Assembly: GCA_017992055.1 (NCBI GenBank) | Contig: JAGOPK010000004.1 | Coordinates: 1 to 64,000 of the forward strand | Source of the DNA: Burkholderiaceae bacterium | GTDB lineage: Bacteria; Pseudomonadota; Gammaproteobacteria; Burkholderiales; Burkholderiaceae_C | Direction of reading: 5' to 3' | Length of the DNA: 64,000 bases | In this document: positions 9,726-23,677 of the stretch, one piece after another | Numbering within the stretch: position 1 is the stretch's first letter | How the letters are laid out: every line of letters starts with the position of its first letter | Position numbers and translations under genes: made by a program | Notes under the pieces: generated by a model | What the model was told of the DNA's origin: nothing | Seen by the model: only the letters and a program-made list of their open reading frames with translations | The model's database searches: none

Positions 9726-10663
9726 ATCCGCTTGCCACCCCCTCCGCCCCGGCCGCGGGCCTGACGCTGAGCCAGGCCCATGCCGCCGCCCTGCCTGCGG
9801 CCTCGGTGCGGCTGCAGGGCCTGCGCCTGCACTATGGCGGCCGGGCCGTGCTGGACGACCTGGACTGGCAGCTGCTGCCGGGCCAGGTGGTGGGCCTGCT
9901 GGGCCGCAACGGCGTGGGCAAGACCACGCTGCTGGAAAGCCTGCTCGGCCTGCGCGACCCTGAAGCCGGCCAGGTGACGCTGTTCGGCCAGCCCGTGCAG
10001 CGCCTGGACGATGCCGGCCGCGAGCGCATCGGCTTCGTGCCCCAGCGCGCCGACCTGTTCGACTGGCTCACGCCGCGCCAGCTGCTGGCCTATCTGCGCA
10101 GCTTCTACCCGCGCTGGAACACGGCCAAGGCCGAAGGCCTGCTGTCGCGCTGGGACATCGCACCCGACACCGTGATCGCGCGGCTCAGCGGCGGCCAGCA
10201 GCAGCGGCTGTCCATCGTGCGCGCGCTGGCGCCCGAGCCCGACCTGCTGGTGCTGGACGAGCCGGTGTCCAGCCTGGACCCGGTGGGCCGGCGCGACTTT
10301 CTGCGCGAGCTGGTCGAGCAGGTGCTGGACCGCGGCACGACGGTGGTGTTTTCCACCCACATCCTGTCGGACCTGGAACGCGTGGCCTTCAACGTGGCCT
10401 TCATGGCCCGCGGCCGCATCGCGCTGCAGGCGCCGCTGGACGAGCTGCTGGACGGCACGCGGCGCTACAGCGGCCCGTCGGCCCAGGTGCAGGCGCATCT
10501 GGCCGCCCAGGGCCTGCAGGCCCTGGCCAGCGGCGCCGACGGCCAGGGCCGGCTGCAGGTGCTGGCCCGGGGCCGGGCCGACCGGCCGCAGGCGCCGCTG
10601 CCCGCCGGGCTGCAGGCGGCGCCGGTGACGCTGGACGACCTGTTCGAGGCGCTGACGCAATGA
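9722..10663 (+). CDS. ABC transporter ATP-binding protein
   Basis: 313-residue ABC ATPase that powers the adjacent membrane component. Walker A GRNGVGKTT, signature LSGGQQQR, Walker B LLVLDEP and the H-loop FSTHIL are intact, with an unusually long N-terminal extension (~30 residues) before the domain. GTG 9722 overlaps the regulator's TGA, and the stop overlaps the next gene's ATG, so the three genes form one translationally coupled unit. The YtrB-like arrangement suggests efflux or envelope-stress response. Substrate unknown. Confidence 0.92.
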   Translation: MNPLATPSAPAAGLTLSQAHAAALPAASVRLQGLRLHYGGRAVLDDLDWQLLPGQVVGLLGRNGVGKTTLLESLLGLRDPEAGQVTLFGQPVQRLDDAGRERIGFVPQRADLFDWLTPRQLLAYLRSFYPRWNTAKAEGLLSRWDIAPDTVIARLSGGQQQRLSIVRALAPEPDLLVLDEPVSSLDPVGRRDFLRELVEQVLDRGTTVVFSTHILSDLERVAFNVAFMARGRIALQAPLDELLDGTRRYSGPSAQVQAHLAAQGLQALASGADGQGRLQVLARGRADRPQAPLPAGLQAAPVTLDDLFEALTQ

Positions 10664-12117
10664 ACGCCGCCATGGGCATCACCATGGGCACGGCCCTGCT
10701 GCGCGCCGCCGTGCAGGGCCTGCTGAACAGCCTGCCGGCCTGGGCCCGCTGGGCCGCGCTGGCACTGCTGCTGGGCGCGCCGCTGGCCCTGGGCGCGGTG
10801 CTGGGGGCGGCGGTCGGTCGCGCCATCGCCCTGGCGCTGGGCGTGGTGCTGGCGCTGTGCCTGTGGGCCCTGCTGTGCTACAGCCTGCAGGAGCAGAACC
10901 GGCCGCAGCTGGCGCGCCTGCTGCCCGGCCATCTGGCCGCGCTGCGCCGCACCCTGGTGGGCTGCTGGGCACTGGTGGTGGTCGGCATGCTGCCGCTGTC
11001 CTGGGCGCTGACCGGCTCGCCCTGGTCGTACACCGGGTTCACCGCCGGCGTGATGCTGATGCTGGCCCTGGTGGCCCGCTGGCCGCTGCTGTGGGCACTG
11101 ATCTGGCTGCCCGGCACCGCCCTGCCCTGGCTGGCCCGCCAGCCGCTGCTGCGCGGGCCCATGGCCGAGCTGCAGGCCTGGGCCCAGGCACAGCCCCTGC
11201 CCGCACTGGCCCTGGGCCTGCTGGCCGGTGCCCTGCTGCTGCGCAGCACGCTGGGCAAGGGCGACGCCGCGCACCGCACCCGCCACCAGCAGCGCCAGGT
11301 GTGGCGCGAGCTGAGCCGCAACCAGGGCTCGCACCGCGGCCTGTGGCGCCCGGGCAGCCTGTGGGATCGCCTGCAGCGCTTTGGCCGCAGCGCCTACCTG
11401 GGCCTGCTGCAGCGGCCGCTGCCGGCCCGGCCGCAGGCCCGCCACCGCTTTGCCCGCCTGGCCCTGGCCATGGGCCCGCAGGCCCACTGGAGCGGCCAGC
11501 TGATGCAGCTGCCCTATGTGTGGGCGGTGATGCTGGTGATCGGCCTGTTCACCGGCCTGCTGGATGCGCGGATCCAGGCCGATGCGGTGCGGTTCCAGGG
11601 CCTGGGCAACCTGGCCTTCGGCGCCCTGTTCTACCTGCTCAGCGTGCTGCAGCAGACCCAGGGGGCCCTGGCCCAGACCCGCCATGAGCAGGGCCTGGCC
11701 CGGCTGCTGCCCGGCGTGCCGCAGCCGGCCGAGCTGAACCGGCGGCTGCTGCAGCTGTTGACGCGGCAATACCTGCTGCTGTGGGCCCTGGTGTGGGGCC
11801 CGCTGGCGCTGCTGCTGTGGCGCGTGCCCGCGGCCCACCAGCAGCTGCTGGCCTTTGCCCTGGCCAGCCTGCTGGCCTGCGCCACGCTGTGGCGCGACTG
11901 GGCGCGCCGGCCTCAGCCTGCGGCCCTGGGCATGGTGCTGCACTACCTGCTGCCGCCGCTGCTGGGCGGCCTGGCCTGGTGGGCCCTGCACCGCGGCTGG
12001 CTGGGCCCTGCGGCCCTGGCGCTGGGCCTGCCGGCCGGCCTGCTGCTGCTGGGCGCCTGGGCCTGGCCGCGGCTGCAGCGCGCGCCGGCGGCCTGGCCGA
12101 CCGGGCGCGCCGGCTGA
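10660..12117 (+). CDS. ABC transporter permease-like integral membrane protein
   Basis: 485 residues, extremely rich in Leu/Ala, with about ten hydrophobic segments in two groups separated by a basic hydrophilic loop (about residues 205-275, RHQQRQVWRELSRNQG and following). It shares the ATGA overlap with the ATPase gene, so it is most likely the membrane partner of that transporter, although no diagnostic permease motif is visible. Third gene of the GntR-ABC operon. Confidence 0.78.
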   Translation: MNAAMGITMGTALLRAAVQGLLNSLPAWARWAALALLLGAPLALGAVLGAAVGRAIALALGVVLALCLWALLCYSLQEQNRPQLARLLPGHLAALRRTLVGCWALVVVGMLPLSWALTGSPWSYTGFTAGVMLMLALVARWPLLWALIWLPGTALPWLARQPLLRGPMAELQAWAQAQPLPALALGLLAGALLLRSTLGKGDAAHRTRHQQRQVWRELSRNQGSHRGLWRPGSLWDRLQRFGRSAYLGLLQRPLPARPQARHRFARLALAMGPQAHWSGQLMQLPYVWAVMLVIGLFTGLLDARIQADAVRFQGLGNLAFGALFYLLSVLQQTQGALAQTRHEQGLARLLPGVPQPAELNRRLLQLLTRQYLLLWALVWGPLALLLWRVPAAHQQLLAFALASLLACATLWRDWARRPQPAALGMVLHYLLPPLLGGLAWWALHRGWLGPAALALGLPAGLLLLGAWAWPRLQRAPAAWPTGRAG

Positions 12118-12123
12118 GCGTCT

Positions 12124-13047
12124 TCAGGCCACGCCGGACCCGGCCTGCGGTGCGTATTCGAACAGCGCGTTCGACACCACCACGCGCTCGCCCACGGCCA
12201 GCTCGAACAGCAGGCGGCCCGGGCCGTCCTGCCAGCCGCGCAGCGTCAGCTCGTCGCCCGGCAGCACCGGCGAGGCAAAGCGCAGGCGCAGGCGCTGCAG
12301 CCGGCCGGCATCGCCGTCGCACAGCGCCGCCACCAGCCATTGCGCGCAATGGCCATAGGTGCACAGGCCGTGCAGGATGGGCGCATCGAAGCCGCCGGAG
12401 CGCGCCGCCTCAGGATCGATGTGCAGCGGGTTGTCATCGCCCGACAGCCGGTAGATCTGCGCCTGGTTGGCCGGGATGCGGCGCGTGATCACCAGCTCGG
12501 GCGCCCGTTCGGCCTTGGGCACCGGCAGCTTCTCGGAGCGGCTGAGGCCACGCCCCTCGAACGGCGCGATGTCGCCCAGCACCTGCACGCCGCGCTTGAA
12601 CAGGCCGGTCACCAGGCGCTGGCAGATGCGGCCCTGGTCATCGGCGACCTCGGTCTCGAACTCGACAAAGGCGCCGCCACTGTTCTTGCCACGCGGATGC
12701 ACGGCCAGCAGCCGGCTGCGCACCTGCACCCGCGCCTGGCCATGGGCCGGTGGCAGCGGCAGCGGTGCCAGCTGCTGCAGGCTGCGCTCGGCATCGATGG
12801 TCAGCGGGCCGGTGGACGGCGGCAGGGCCTGCTCGTCCAGCTGCAGGCCCAGGCTGCCCCAGCGGATGGCAAAGCTGGGAAAGGCCGTGAACTGCGCATG
12901 GCCTTCGTAGAGGTGGCGCAGGTCCTCGCAGCCGATGCCCACCGCATACAGCAGCAGGTCGCGGCGGTCGTAGGCCAGCGCCAGCGGCGCGCTCCAGGGG
13001 CCGGGGGCATCGCCCTCCAGCAGGCGTTCGGGGTGGAAAAGGATCAT
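12124..13047 (-). CDS. MaoC-like double hot-dog enoyl-CoA hydratase
   Basis: 307 residues resembling the (R)-specific 2-enoyl-CoA hydratase (hydratase 2, MFE-2 type): an N-terminal non-catalytic hot-dog domain, then a C-terminal domain with the catalytic NPLHIDPEAARSGGFDAPILHG segment, in which the Asp and His of the D-x5-H dyad are seen. It hydrates trans-2-enoyl-CoA to (R)-3-hydroxyacyl-CoA. The ATG at 13047 gives the standard N-terminus; longer frames run into the divergent gap. Convergent with the ABC operon, 6 nt away, and divergent from the Bug receptor gene. Confidence 0.9.
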   Translation of the reverse strand: MILFHPERLLEGDAPGPWSAPLALAYDRRDLLLYAVGIGCEDLRHLYEGHAQFTAFPSFAIRWGSLGLQLDEQALPPSTGPLTIDAERSLQQLAPLPLPPAHGQARVQVRSRLLAVHPRGKNSGGAFVEFETEVADDQGRICQRLVTGLFKRGVQVLGDIAPFEGRGLSRSEKLPVPKAERAPELVITRRIPANQAQIYRLSGDDNPLHIDPEAARSGGFDAPILHGLCTYGHCAQWLVAALCDGDAGRLQRLRLRFASPVLPGDELTLRGWQDGPGRLLFELAVGERVVVSNALFEYAPQAGSGVA

Positions 13048-13155
13048 GGCCAGCGCTTGTAGGCCAGTGGCAACGGCACGGCTGTGCCGCAGGCGACAGG
13101 CGGCGCGGTGCTGGCAAGATGGCCATCCACAAGAACCGACGATGGAGACCCGACC

Positions 13156-17164
<4,009 letters not shown>

Positions 17165-17179
17165 GGCCCGGGAAGCCCC

Positions 17180-17617
17180 TCAGAACTGCACATTCACCGT
17201 CATCAGGCAGCCGCGCACCGTGGCGCCGGACGGATCGCGGTACTCCCGGGCGTGGCGCAGGGCGATGGCGTCGTAGTAGCCGGGCGGGCTGCTCAGCACC
17301 ACCAGGATGTTGTCCGAGCGGCCCTTGACCACGTCGTAGCGCATCGACACGTAGCCGCTGCGCGCCCGCTGCAGCATCTCGGGGCTCAAGGCGCTCGCCG
17401 GCATGGGGTCGGCGGGCCTGAGCTGGGCCGCCCGGCACTCGGCCGATTCCTGCAGGCCGGCCCGGCCTGCATCGGCACCGCCGGCAGCGGCATCGGCTGA
17501 AGCCGCGCCGCCACCCGGGGCGATGGACGCACAACCCGCCAGCACCAGGCCGGCCAGGACCAGGATGGCCGCGCTGGTGCATCGCAGGGATCGGCTGGGC
17601 AAGAGCATCTGGGACAT
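17180..17617 (-). CDS. Lipoprotein with TonB C-terminal-like domain
   Basis: 145 residues. The lipoprotein signal ends in LVLAGC, followed by an Ala/Gly-rich linker. The last ~60 residues (SGYVSMRYDVVKG..., then VVLSSPPGYYDAIALRHAREYR) match the TonB C-terminal fold pattern, here without an N-terminal TonB transmembrane anchor or Pro-rich arm. It is therefore likely a periplasmic lipid-anchored TonB-like protein rather than a true energy transducer. Function unknown. Confidence 0.7.
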   Translation of the reverse strand: MSQMLLPSRSLRCTSAAILVLAGLVLAGCASIAPGGGAASADAAAGGADAGRAGLQESAECRAAQLRPADPMPASALSPEMLQRARSGYVSMRYDVVKGRSDNILVVLSSPPGYYDAIALRHAREYRDPSGATVRGCLMTVNVQF

Positions 17618-17758
17618 GGCGGTGCAGGTGGGGAGAAGACGTGCGCCATTTCATCCCGGAGACCGCCCGGCCCGCTCCAGCCGATGCCGCAAAGGCTTGT
17701 CGGACGATGCCGACACCGGCCCGCGCCGCCGCCCCGGCCTGGGACGGACAATCGCGCG

Positions 17759-19189
17759 ATGACCCGCCCTGCTTCCGAACCCGCCGATTTCAGCGCCCTG
17801 CCGCTGCCACCCGCCCAGCTGGCCAACCTGGCCCAGCTCGGCTTCGAGCGCATGACGCCGGTCCAGGCCGCCAGCCTGCCGCCGGCCCTGGCCGGCCAGG
17901 ACCTGATCGCCCAGGCCCAGACCGGCAGCGGCAAGACCGCGGCCTTTGGCCTGGCCCTGCTGCAGCGGCTGCAGCCGGAGCGGTCCGACGTGCAGGGCCT
18001 GGTGCTGTGCCCCACACGCGAGCTGGCCGAGCAGGTGGCGCAGGAGCTGCGCCGCCTGGCCCGCGCCATGGCCAACGTGAAGATCCTGGTGCTGACCGGC
18101 GGCGCGCCGCTGCGCCCGCAGGCCGACAGCCTGGCCCATGGCGCCCATCTGGTGGTGGGCACGCCCGGCCGGGTGCTCGACCACCTGGACCGTGGCACGC
18201 TGCAGCTGGCCGGCCTGGCCTGCCTGGTGCTGGACGAGGCCGACCGCATGCTGGACATGGGCTTTGTCGACGACATCGCCAAGGTGGTCCGGCAATGCCC
18301 GAAGAGCCGCCAGACCCTGCTGTTTTCGGCCACCTATCCCGAGGGCATTGCCGAGCTGGCGGCGCGCTTTCTGCGCCAGCCGCAGCGCATCCAGGTGCAG
18401 GCCGAGGCAGGATCGGCCGCCACCGACACGCCGGCGCAGATCCGCCAGATCGCCTACGAGGTCAGCGACAGCCAGCGCCTGCCAGCCGTGGCCCAGGCCC
18501 TGCTGCACTTCCGGCCCGACAGCACGCTGGCCTTCTGCAATACCCGCCAGCAGTGCCGTGACCTGGTGGAGCTGCTGCAGGCCCAGGGCATCGTGGCCCT
18601 GGCCCTGCATGGCGAGCTGGAGCAGCGCGAGCGCGACCAGGTGCTGATCCAGTTTGCCAACCGCAGCTGCTCGGTGCTGGTGGCCACCGATGTGGCGGCG
18701 CGCGGCCTGGACATCAACCAGCTGGAATGCGTGATCAATGTGGACATCAGCCCCGATGCCGAGGTGCATGTGCACCGCATCGGCCGCACCGGCCGCGCCG
18801 GTGCCGAGGGCCTGGCGCTGAGCCTGGCCAGCCTGGACGAGATGGGCCGCATCGGCCGCATCGAGCAGGCCCTGGGCCTGGAACTGCCCTGGCAGCCGCT
18901 GGACAGCCTGGTGCCCACGGCCGGCCCGCGCCTGCTGCCGGCCATGGACACGCTGCAGATCCTGGGCGGCCGCAAGGACAAGATCCGCCCCGGCGACATC
19001 CTGGGCGCACTGACCGGCGCGGCAGGCTTTGCGGCGGCGCAGATCGGCAAGATCCACATCACCGACTTCCACAGCTATGTGGCGGTGGAACGCAGCCTGG
19101 CGCACGAGGCTGTCAAGCGCCTGTCGGCCGGCACGCTGAAAGGCCGCAAGGTCAAGGTGCGGCGGGTGGCCGACCTGCCGCCGGCCTGA
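17759..19189 (+). CDS. dbpA: ATP-dependent RNA helicase DbpA
   Basis: 476-residue DEAD-box helicase with all motifs: AQTGSGKT (I), PTRELAEQ (Ia), VLDEAD (II), FSATYP (III), and the C-terminal RecA domain with VATDVAARGLD and HRIGRTGRAG (VI). The last ~75 residues (GRKDKIRPGDILGALTG and following) are the DbpA RNA-binding domain that recognises hairpin 92 of 23S rRNA, so it acts in 50S ribosome assembly. ATG 17759 is the first start preceding the Q-motif region. Confidence 0.95.
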   Translation: MTRPASEPADFSALPLPPAQLANLAQLGFERMTPVQAASLPPALAGQDLIAQAQTGSGKTAAFGLALLQRLQPERSDVQGLVLCPTRELAEQVAQELRRLARAMANVKILVLTGGAPLRPQADSLAHGAHLVVGTPGRVLDHLDRGTLQLAGLACLVLDEADRMLDMGFVDDIAKVVRQCPKSRQTLLFSATYPEGIAELAARFLRQPQRIQVQAEAGSAATDTPAQIRQIAYEVSDSQRLPAVAQALLHFRPDSTLAFCNTRQQCRDLVELLQAQGIVALALHGELEQRERDQVLIQFANRSCSVLVATDVAARGLDINQLECVINVDISPDAEVHVHRIGRTGRAGAEGLALSLASLDEMGRIGRIEQALGLELPWQPLDSLVPTAGPRLLPAMDTLQILGGRKDKIRPGDILGALTGAAGFAAAQIGKIHITDFHSYVAVERSLAHEAVKRLSAGTLKGRKVKVRRVADLPPA

Positions 19190-19207
19190 GCGGCGGCCGA
19201 GCCGGCT

Positions 19208-19984
19208 TCAGAACTTGGTGTAGCCGCCGTCGATGACGAACTGCTCGCCGGTGGCATAGCTGGACGCGCTGCTGGCCAGGTAGACGGCGATGCCGCCGAA
19301 GTCGTCGCCCTGGCCCCAGCGCCGCGCCGGGATGCGGGGCATCACCGCGTTGGCAAACTTGTCGTTGCCCACCGAGCGCTCGGTCATCTCGGTGACGATC
19401 CAGCCGGGCAGCACGCTGTTGACGCGGATGCGGTGGCGCGCCAGTTCCACCGCCAGCGCGCGCACCATCGAGGTCACCGCGCCCTTGGATGCGCCATAGT
19501 GGCTGTTGCGCGCCGCGCCTTCCAGCGCGGCCGTGCTGGCCGTGGCCACCAGCGAGCCGCCCTGGCCGTGCGCGGCCATGTGGCGGGCCGCGGCGCGGAA
19601 GGTCAGGAACACGCCCTCGACGTTGACACGCTGGATGCGGCGGAAGTCGTCCAGCGACATCTCGGTCAGCAGCGTGCCCTTGCCGGACACGCCGGCATTG
19701 GCAAAACACGAGTCCACCCGACCCAGCGCCGCCACGCTGGCGGCAAACGTGGCCTCGACCTGGGCCTCGTCGCCGACATCGCAGACAAAGGCATGCACGC
19801 GCCCGGCATCGCCGCATTCGGCGGCCAGCTGGGCGCGCGCGGCCTCGGTCTTCTCGGCGCGGTTGCCCCAGATCGCCACCGCGGCGCCCTGGGCCAGCAG
19901 GGCCCGGGCCATGCCCAGGCCGATGCCGCCATTGCCGCCGGTGACCACGGCGCCATGGCCGCTCAGATCGAATGCTGGGTACAT
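19208..19984 (-). CDS. SDR family oxidoreductase
   Basis: 258-residue classical short-chain dehydrogenase. The cofactor motif VTGGNGGIGLG (TGxxxGxG) is at the N-terminus, the NAG motif in CFANAGV, and the catalytic Ser...YGASKGA with Tyr-x3-Lys. It ends in the typical FVIDGGY. Third gene of the thiolase-SDR-SDR unit, 18 nt after the preceding SDR. Likely oxidises a hydroxyacyl-CoA or related alcohol; the substrate is not predictable. Confidence 0.9.
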   Translation of the reverse strand: MYPAFDLSGHGAVVTGGNGGIGLGMARALLAQGAAVAIWGNRAEKTEAARAQLAAECGDAGRVHAFVCDVGDEAQVEATFAASVAALGRVDSCFANAGVSGKGTLLTEMSLDDFRRIQRVNVEGVFLTFRAAARHMAAHGQGGSLVATASTAALEGAARNSHYGASKGAVTSMVRALAVELARHRIRVNSVLPGWIVTEMTERSVGNDKFANAVMPRIPARRWGQGDDFGGIAVYLASSASSYATGEQFVIDGGYTKF

Positions 19985-20002
19985 GAAGGATCTCCCTGGG
20001 GC

Positions 20003-20830
20003 TTACACCGCCGTCTGGCCGGTGAGCTGGCGCGTCACCGGATGCGAGCTGGACAGGCCGCCATCCACCGCGATGGCCTGGCCGTTGACATAGCTGCTCT
20101 GCTCGCTGGCCAGGAACAGCGCCACCTGGGCCAGTTCCTCGGGCTGGGCGGCGCGGCGCAGCGGGTTCAGCCGGCCCAGCTTGTGGGTGACGCCCTTGTC
20201 CTTGGCATAGTCGAAGGTCGGCCGGGTCATGCCGGTCTCGGTGAGGCCGGGGCAGATGGCATTCACGCGCACGCCGGTCTCGCTGAGCTGCTGGGCGCCG
20301 ACCTGGGTCAGGTTGATGACGCCGGCCTTGGAGGCCGAATACGCCGGCCCGCCGGCACCCGAGCGGATGCCGGCCACACTCGCCGTGCAGATGATGCTGC
20401 CGCCGCGCCCGGCATCGGCCATGGCCTTGCCCGCATGCTTGATCATCAGCCAGGGGCCGATCAGGTTGACGCGCAGCACCTCGGTCCACAGCTCCACCGT
20501 GGCGTCGAAGATGCCGGCCATGCCGCCGGAGATGCCGGCATTGGCAAAGGCCACGTCCAGCCGGCCATGCGTGTCCAGCGCCGTGGCCACCAGGCGCGCC
20601 ACATCGGCCTCGACGCCGGCATCGCATTGCAGGGCCGTGGCCTGGCCGCCGGCGGCCTGCACCGCGGCGGCCGTGGCCAGCACGGCCTCGGTCTTGTCGG
20701 CCAGCACCAGGGCCGCCCCCTGCTGGGCAAACAGCAGCGCCGCGGCCCGGCCGATGCCCGAGCCGGCGCCGGTGATGATGGCCACCTTGCCGGCCAGCTG
20801 ACCGGAGGCCGCGGAAGCCGGGGCGCTCAT
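20003..20830 (-). CDS. SDR family oxidoreductase
   Basis: 275-residue short-chain dehydrogenase with [20 protein letters not shown] and catalytic Tyr/Lys in YSASKAG. Asp in LVLADK after beta-2 suggests NAD(H) preference. Its ATG at 20830 shares one base with the thiolase stop, showing translational coupling. The thiolase context makes a 3-hydroxyacyl-CoA dehydrogenase role plausible. Longer in-frame starts fall inside the thiolase gene. Confidence 0.9.
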   Translation of the reverse strand: MSAPASAASGQLAGKVAIITGAGSGIGRAAALLFAQQGAALVLADKTEAVLATAAAVQAAGGQATALQCDAGVEADVARLVATALDTHGRLDVAFANAGISGGMAGIFDATVELWTEVLRVNLIGPWLMIKHAGKAMADAGRGGSIICTASVAGIRSGAGGPAYSASKAGVINLTQVGAQQLSETGVRVNAICPGLTETGMTRPTFDYAKDKGVTHKLGRLNPLRRAAQPEELAQVALFLASEQSSYVNGQAIAVDGGLSSSHPVTRQLTGQTAV

Positions 20831-22062
20831 CACAGGCGCTCGATGATGATGGCCGGCGCCATGCCACCGGCGGCGCACATGGTCACCAGGCCACGCTTGA
20901 GATCACGGCGCTCCAGCTCGTCGAGCACGGTGCCGATCAGGATCGAGCCGGTGGCGCCGATCGGATGGCCCAGCGCCATCGCGCCGCCGTTGACATTGAC
21001 CTTGTCGCGGTCCAGGCGCAGGTCGCGGATGAACTTCTCGGCCACCACGGCAAAGGCCTCGTTGATCTCCCACAGGTCGATGTCGTCCACCGTCAGCCCG
21101 GCCTTGGCCAGCACCTTGCGCGCGGCCGGCACCGGGGCATTGAGCATCAGCGTCGGGCTGTCGCCCATGTTGGCCATGGCCACGACGCGGGCGCGCGGCT
21201 TCAGGCCGTTTTTCTTGGCATAGCCGGGCGAGGCCAGCAGCAGGGCCGCCGCGCCATCGACCACGCCGCTGGAATTGCCGGCGTGGTGCACGAACTGGAT
21301 GTCCAGCTCCGGGTACTTGGCGGTGATCAGCTTGCGGTAGGTCGTGCCCTGGCCGTCCAGGTCCACGTCGGCCATCTGCGTGAAGGCCGGCTTCAGCCCG
21401 GCCAGGCCTTCGGCCGTGGTCTGCGGGCGCGGAAACTCCTCGCGGTCGAGTGCCAGCGTGCCATCGGCCTTGTAGACCGGCACCAGGCTCTTGGCAAAGC
21501 GGTTCTCGGCAATCGCCTGGGCCGCGCGCTGCTGGCTGACCAGGGCCAGCTCATCCAGGTCGCTGCGCGAGATGCCTTCCAGCGTGGCGATGGCGTCGGC
21601 GCACACGCCCTGGTGCGACTGCGGATGGCGGGCGCGCAGGCGCAGGTTGCCACTGTCCATGAACGACGGGCCGTCGCGCAGCGTGGCCGTCATCGACATC
21701 ATCTCGGTGCCGCCGGCGATCACCAGATCCTCCATGCCGGACATGATGGAGGCCGCGGCCAGGTTGACGGTGGTGATGCCCGAGCCGCAGAAGCGATCGA
21801 GCGTCACGCCCGACGAGCGCTGGTCATAGCCCGCGTCGAGCGCGGCCATGCGGCCCAGGTCGCCGCCCTGCGTGCCACGCTGGGTGCTGGTGCCCCAGAG
21901 GATGTCGTCGACCTCGGCGGTGTTGATGCCGGTGCGCTCGGCCAGGGCCTTGAGCACGGTGGCGCCCACATGCTGCGGGTGCATGTCGGCCAGCGCTCCC
22001 TTGCCGACCTTGCCGATGCCACGCGGCGTGCGGCAGGCGTCGATGATCAGGGCTTCGGTCAT
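20830..22062 (-). CDS. Acetyl-CoA C-acyltransferase (thiolase)
   Basis: 410-residue thiolase that splits 3-ketoacyl-CoA (or condenses acyl-CoAs). Nucleophile Cys92 lies in DRFCGSG, the active-site His in [15 protein letters not shown], and the second Cys in [10 protein letters not shown]. The NEAFA motif is also present. Start ATG 22062 has GGAGA upstream; the open frame continues much further upstream but as non-protein-like sequence crossing the divergent promoter. First gene of the operon with two SDRs. Confidence 0.94.
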   Translation of the reverse strand: MTEALIIDACRTPRGIGKVGKGALADMHPQHVGATVLKALAERTGINTAEVDDILWGTSTQRGTQGGDLGRMAALDAGYDQRSSGVTLDRFCGSGITTVNLAAASIMSGMEDLVIAGGTEMMSMTATLRDGPSFMDSGNLRLRARHPQSHQGVCADAIATLEGISRSDLDELALVSQQRAAQAIAENRFAKSLVPVYKADGTLALDREEFPRPQTTAEGLAGLKPAFTQMADVDLDGQGTTYRKLITAKYPELDIQFVHHAGNSSGVVDGAAALLLASPGYAKKNGLKPRARVVAMANMGDSPTLMLNAPVPAARKVLAKAGLTVDDIDLWEINEAFAVVAEKFIRDLRLDRDKVNVNGGAMALGHPIGATGSILIGTVLDELERRDLKRGLVTMCAAGGMAPAIIIERL

Positions 22063-22202
22063 GGGGGTCTCCTGGCTGCGGTCGGAATGGGGATGCAGGC
22101 CATTGTGGGCAGGCGGGGCGCGGCAGGCCGTCCGGCCGGTGACAGTCGGGCCCCCGGGGCAAACGCTAATCTGCACCACACCAATCCGAGGAGACCCGTT
22201 CC

Positions 22203-23027
22203 ATGAGCACCGATGGCCAAACCGCCCTGCCCGCCTTCGACACCATCCGCTTGGAGATGAGCGGCGCCGTCGCCCGGCTGACGCTGAACCGCCCGCAGCG
22301 CCTGAATGCCGCGCCGCCGCGCATGTTCGACGAGATCCGCGCCGCGCTGGCCCTGCTGCCCGGCCTGGGCGCGCGCGCGCTGCTGATCGCCGGCGAGGGC
22401 CGCGCCTTCTGCTCGGGCGCCGACCTGGCCGAGCGTGGCAGCGGCGAGTTTGCCGAGTTGAGCGGCGGCGCCCGCGCCAGCCATGTGCTGCGCCACAGCT
22501 ACGCACCGACCATGCGCGCCCTCGCCGATCTGGACATCCCGGTGGTCACCGCGGTCACCGGCGCGGCGGCCGGCATCGGCTGCTCGCTGGCGCTGGCGGC
22601 CGACTTCACCGTCGCCGCGCGCTCGGCCTACTTCCTGGAAGCCTTCGTCAACATCGGCCTGGTGCCCGATGGCGGCGCCACCTGGATGCTGCCGCGCCAG
22701 ATCGGCAAGGCCCGCGCCGCGCAGATGCTGATGCTGGGCGAGCGCGTGGGCGCCGAGCAGGCCGAGCAATGGGGGCTGATCTACAAGGCGGTGGACGATG
22801 CCGAGCTGCACGAGACGGCGCTGGCCCTGGCCCAGCGCCTGGCCAATGGGCCGACGCGCGCCCTGGGCATGATCCGCCAGGGCATCGCCCGTGCGCTGGA
22901 GCAGCCTTATGCCGAGGCGCTGGCGATGGAGGCCGCCCACCAGCACCGCGCCGGCGACAGCGCCGATGCGGCCGAGGGCATTGCGGCCTTTGCGCAGAAG
23001 CGGCCGACGGCCTTCAAGGGCCGCTGA
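22203..23027 (+). CDS. Enoyl-CoA hydratase/isomerase, PaaG-like
   Basis: 274-residue crotonase-fold protein. Oxyanion-hole segments FCSGADL and GAAAGIGCSLALAADF are present. The catalytic-glutamate position of hydratases (usually in a PGAGG-like motif) reads VPDGGATWMLPR, that is, Asp as in PaaG-type ring epoxide/enoyl-CoA isomerases. It diverges from the thiolase operon, so the two together look like a beta-oxidation or ring-cleavage CoA pathway. AGGAGA at about 22190 precedes the ATG. Confidence 0.9.
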   Translation: MSTDGQTALPAFDTIRLEMSGAVARLTLNRPQRLNAAPPRMFDEIRAALALLPGLGARALLIAGEGRAFCSGADLAERGSGEFAELSGGARASHVLRHSYAPTMRALADLDIPVVTAVTGAAAGIGCSLALAADFTVAARSAYFLEAFVNIGLVPDGGATWMLPRQIGKARAAQMLMLGERVGAEQAEQWGLIYKAVDDAELHETALALAQRLANGPTRALGMIRQGIARALEQPYAEALAMEAAHQHRAGDSADAAEGIAAFAQKRPTAFKGR

Positions 23028-23043
23028 AAGCCGCGGCCGCCGC

Positions 23044-23607
23044 TCAGGCCCCCGGCGGCGGCTCGGGCGGGTACTCGGGCCGGTACCAGCGCGGAAAGAA
23101 CTTCGCCACCTGCGGGCCCGAGGACTTCAGCGCATGGCAGCCGTCGATGCTGAACGGCTGCTGCTCGGGATCGGCCACCAGCACCTCCCACATCGCCTGC
23201 AGCACGGCGCTGCCCATCACCGTGGCCAGCTCGTTCATGTGAGTGCAGCCCTTGGTGCGGCCCAGCAGGCGGCGGATCGCGTCCTTGTAGCCACGCGCCA
23301 CCTGCACGCCGATCAGCTGGCGGTAGTCGGGCGCGATCGAGCTGCAGGCCGCGTCATACGGCCCGGCATCGGTGGTGGCCTGCACATCGACGATGGTGGC
23401 CGTGGCGTCCACCGTCAGGCGCAGCCACATCTCGTGCATCGGATGGCCGGCGGCCAGCATGCCGTCGGCCTTGCGCAGCGGCTCGGGCCAGATGTCGGTC
23501 AGATGGCCTTCCACGTCCCACAGCCCGTCGTCGCGCTTGAACGACGAGACGATGATGCTGCGGCGGTGCGAGGGCTGGCGTGGGCAGGCGGGCGGCGGCA
23601 GAGGCAT
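23044..23607 (-). CDS. DUF2889 domain protein
   Basis: 187-residue protein matching DUF2889 as I recall it: an N-terminal R-SIIVSSFKRDDGLWDVEGHLTD strand set, the central HEMWLRLTVD segment, and a Cys/His cluster in GCTHMNEL. No signal peptide or membrane segment. Members are widespread in betaproteobacteria, often near thioesterase or acyl-CoA genes, but have no established function. Convergent with the PaaG-like gene, 16 nt apart. Confidence 0.8.
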   Translation of the reverse strand: MPLPPPACPRQPSHRRSIIVSSFKRDDGLWDVEGHLTDIWPEPLRKADGMLAAGHPMHEMWLRLTVDATATIVDVQATTDAGPYDAACSSIAPDYRQLIGVQVARGYKDAIRRLLGRTKGCTHMNELATVMGSAVLQAMWEVLVADPEQQPFSIDGCHALKSSGPQVAKFFPRWYRPEYPPEPPPGA

Positions 23608-23677
23608 GGGCGAGGGCTTGGGACCGGGTTGTGCGAGGCACTAGGCTAACCCGGCAGGCGCCGCCACGCTGCCCTGT

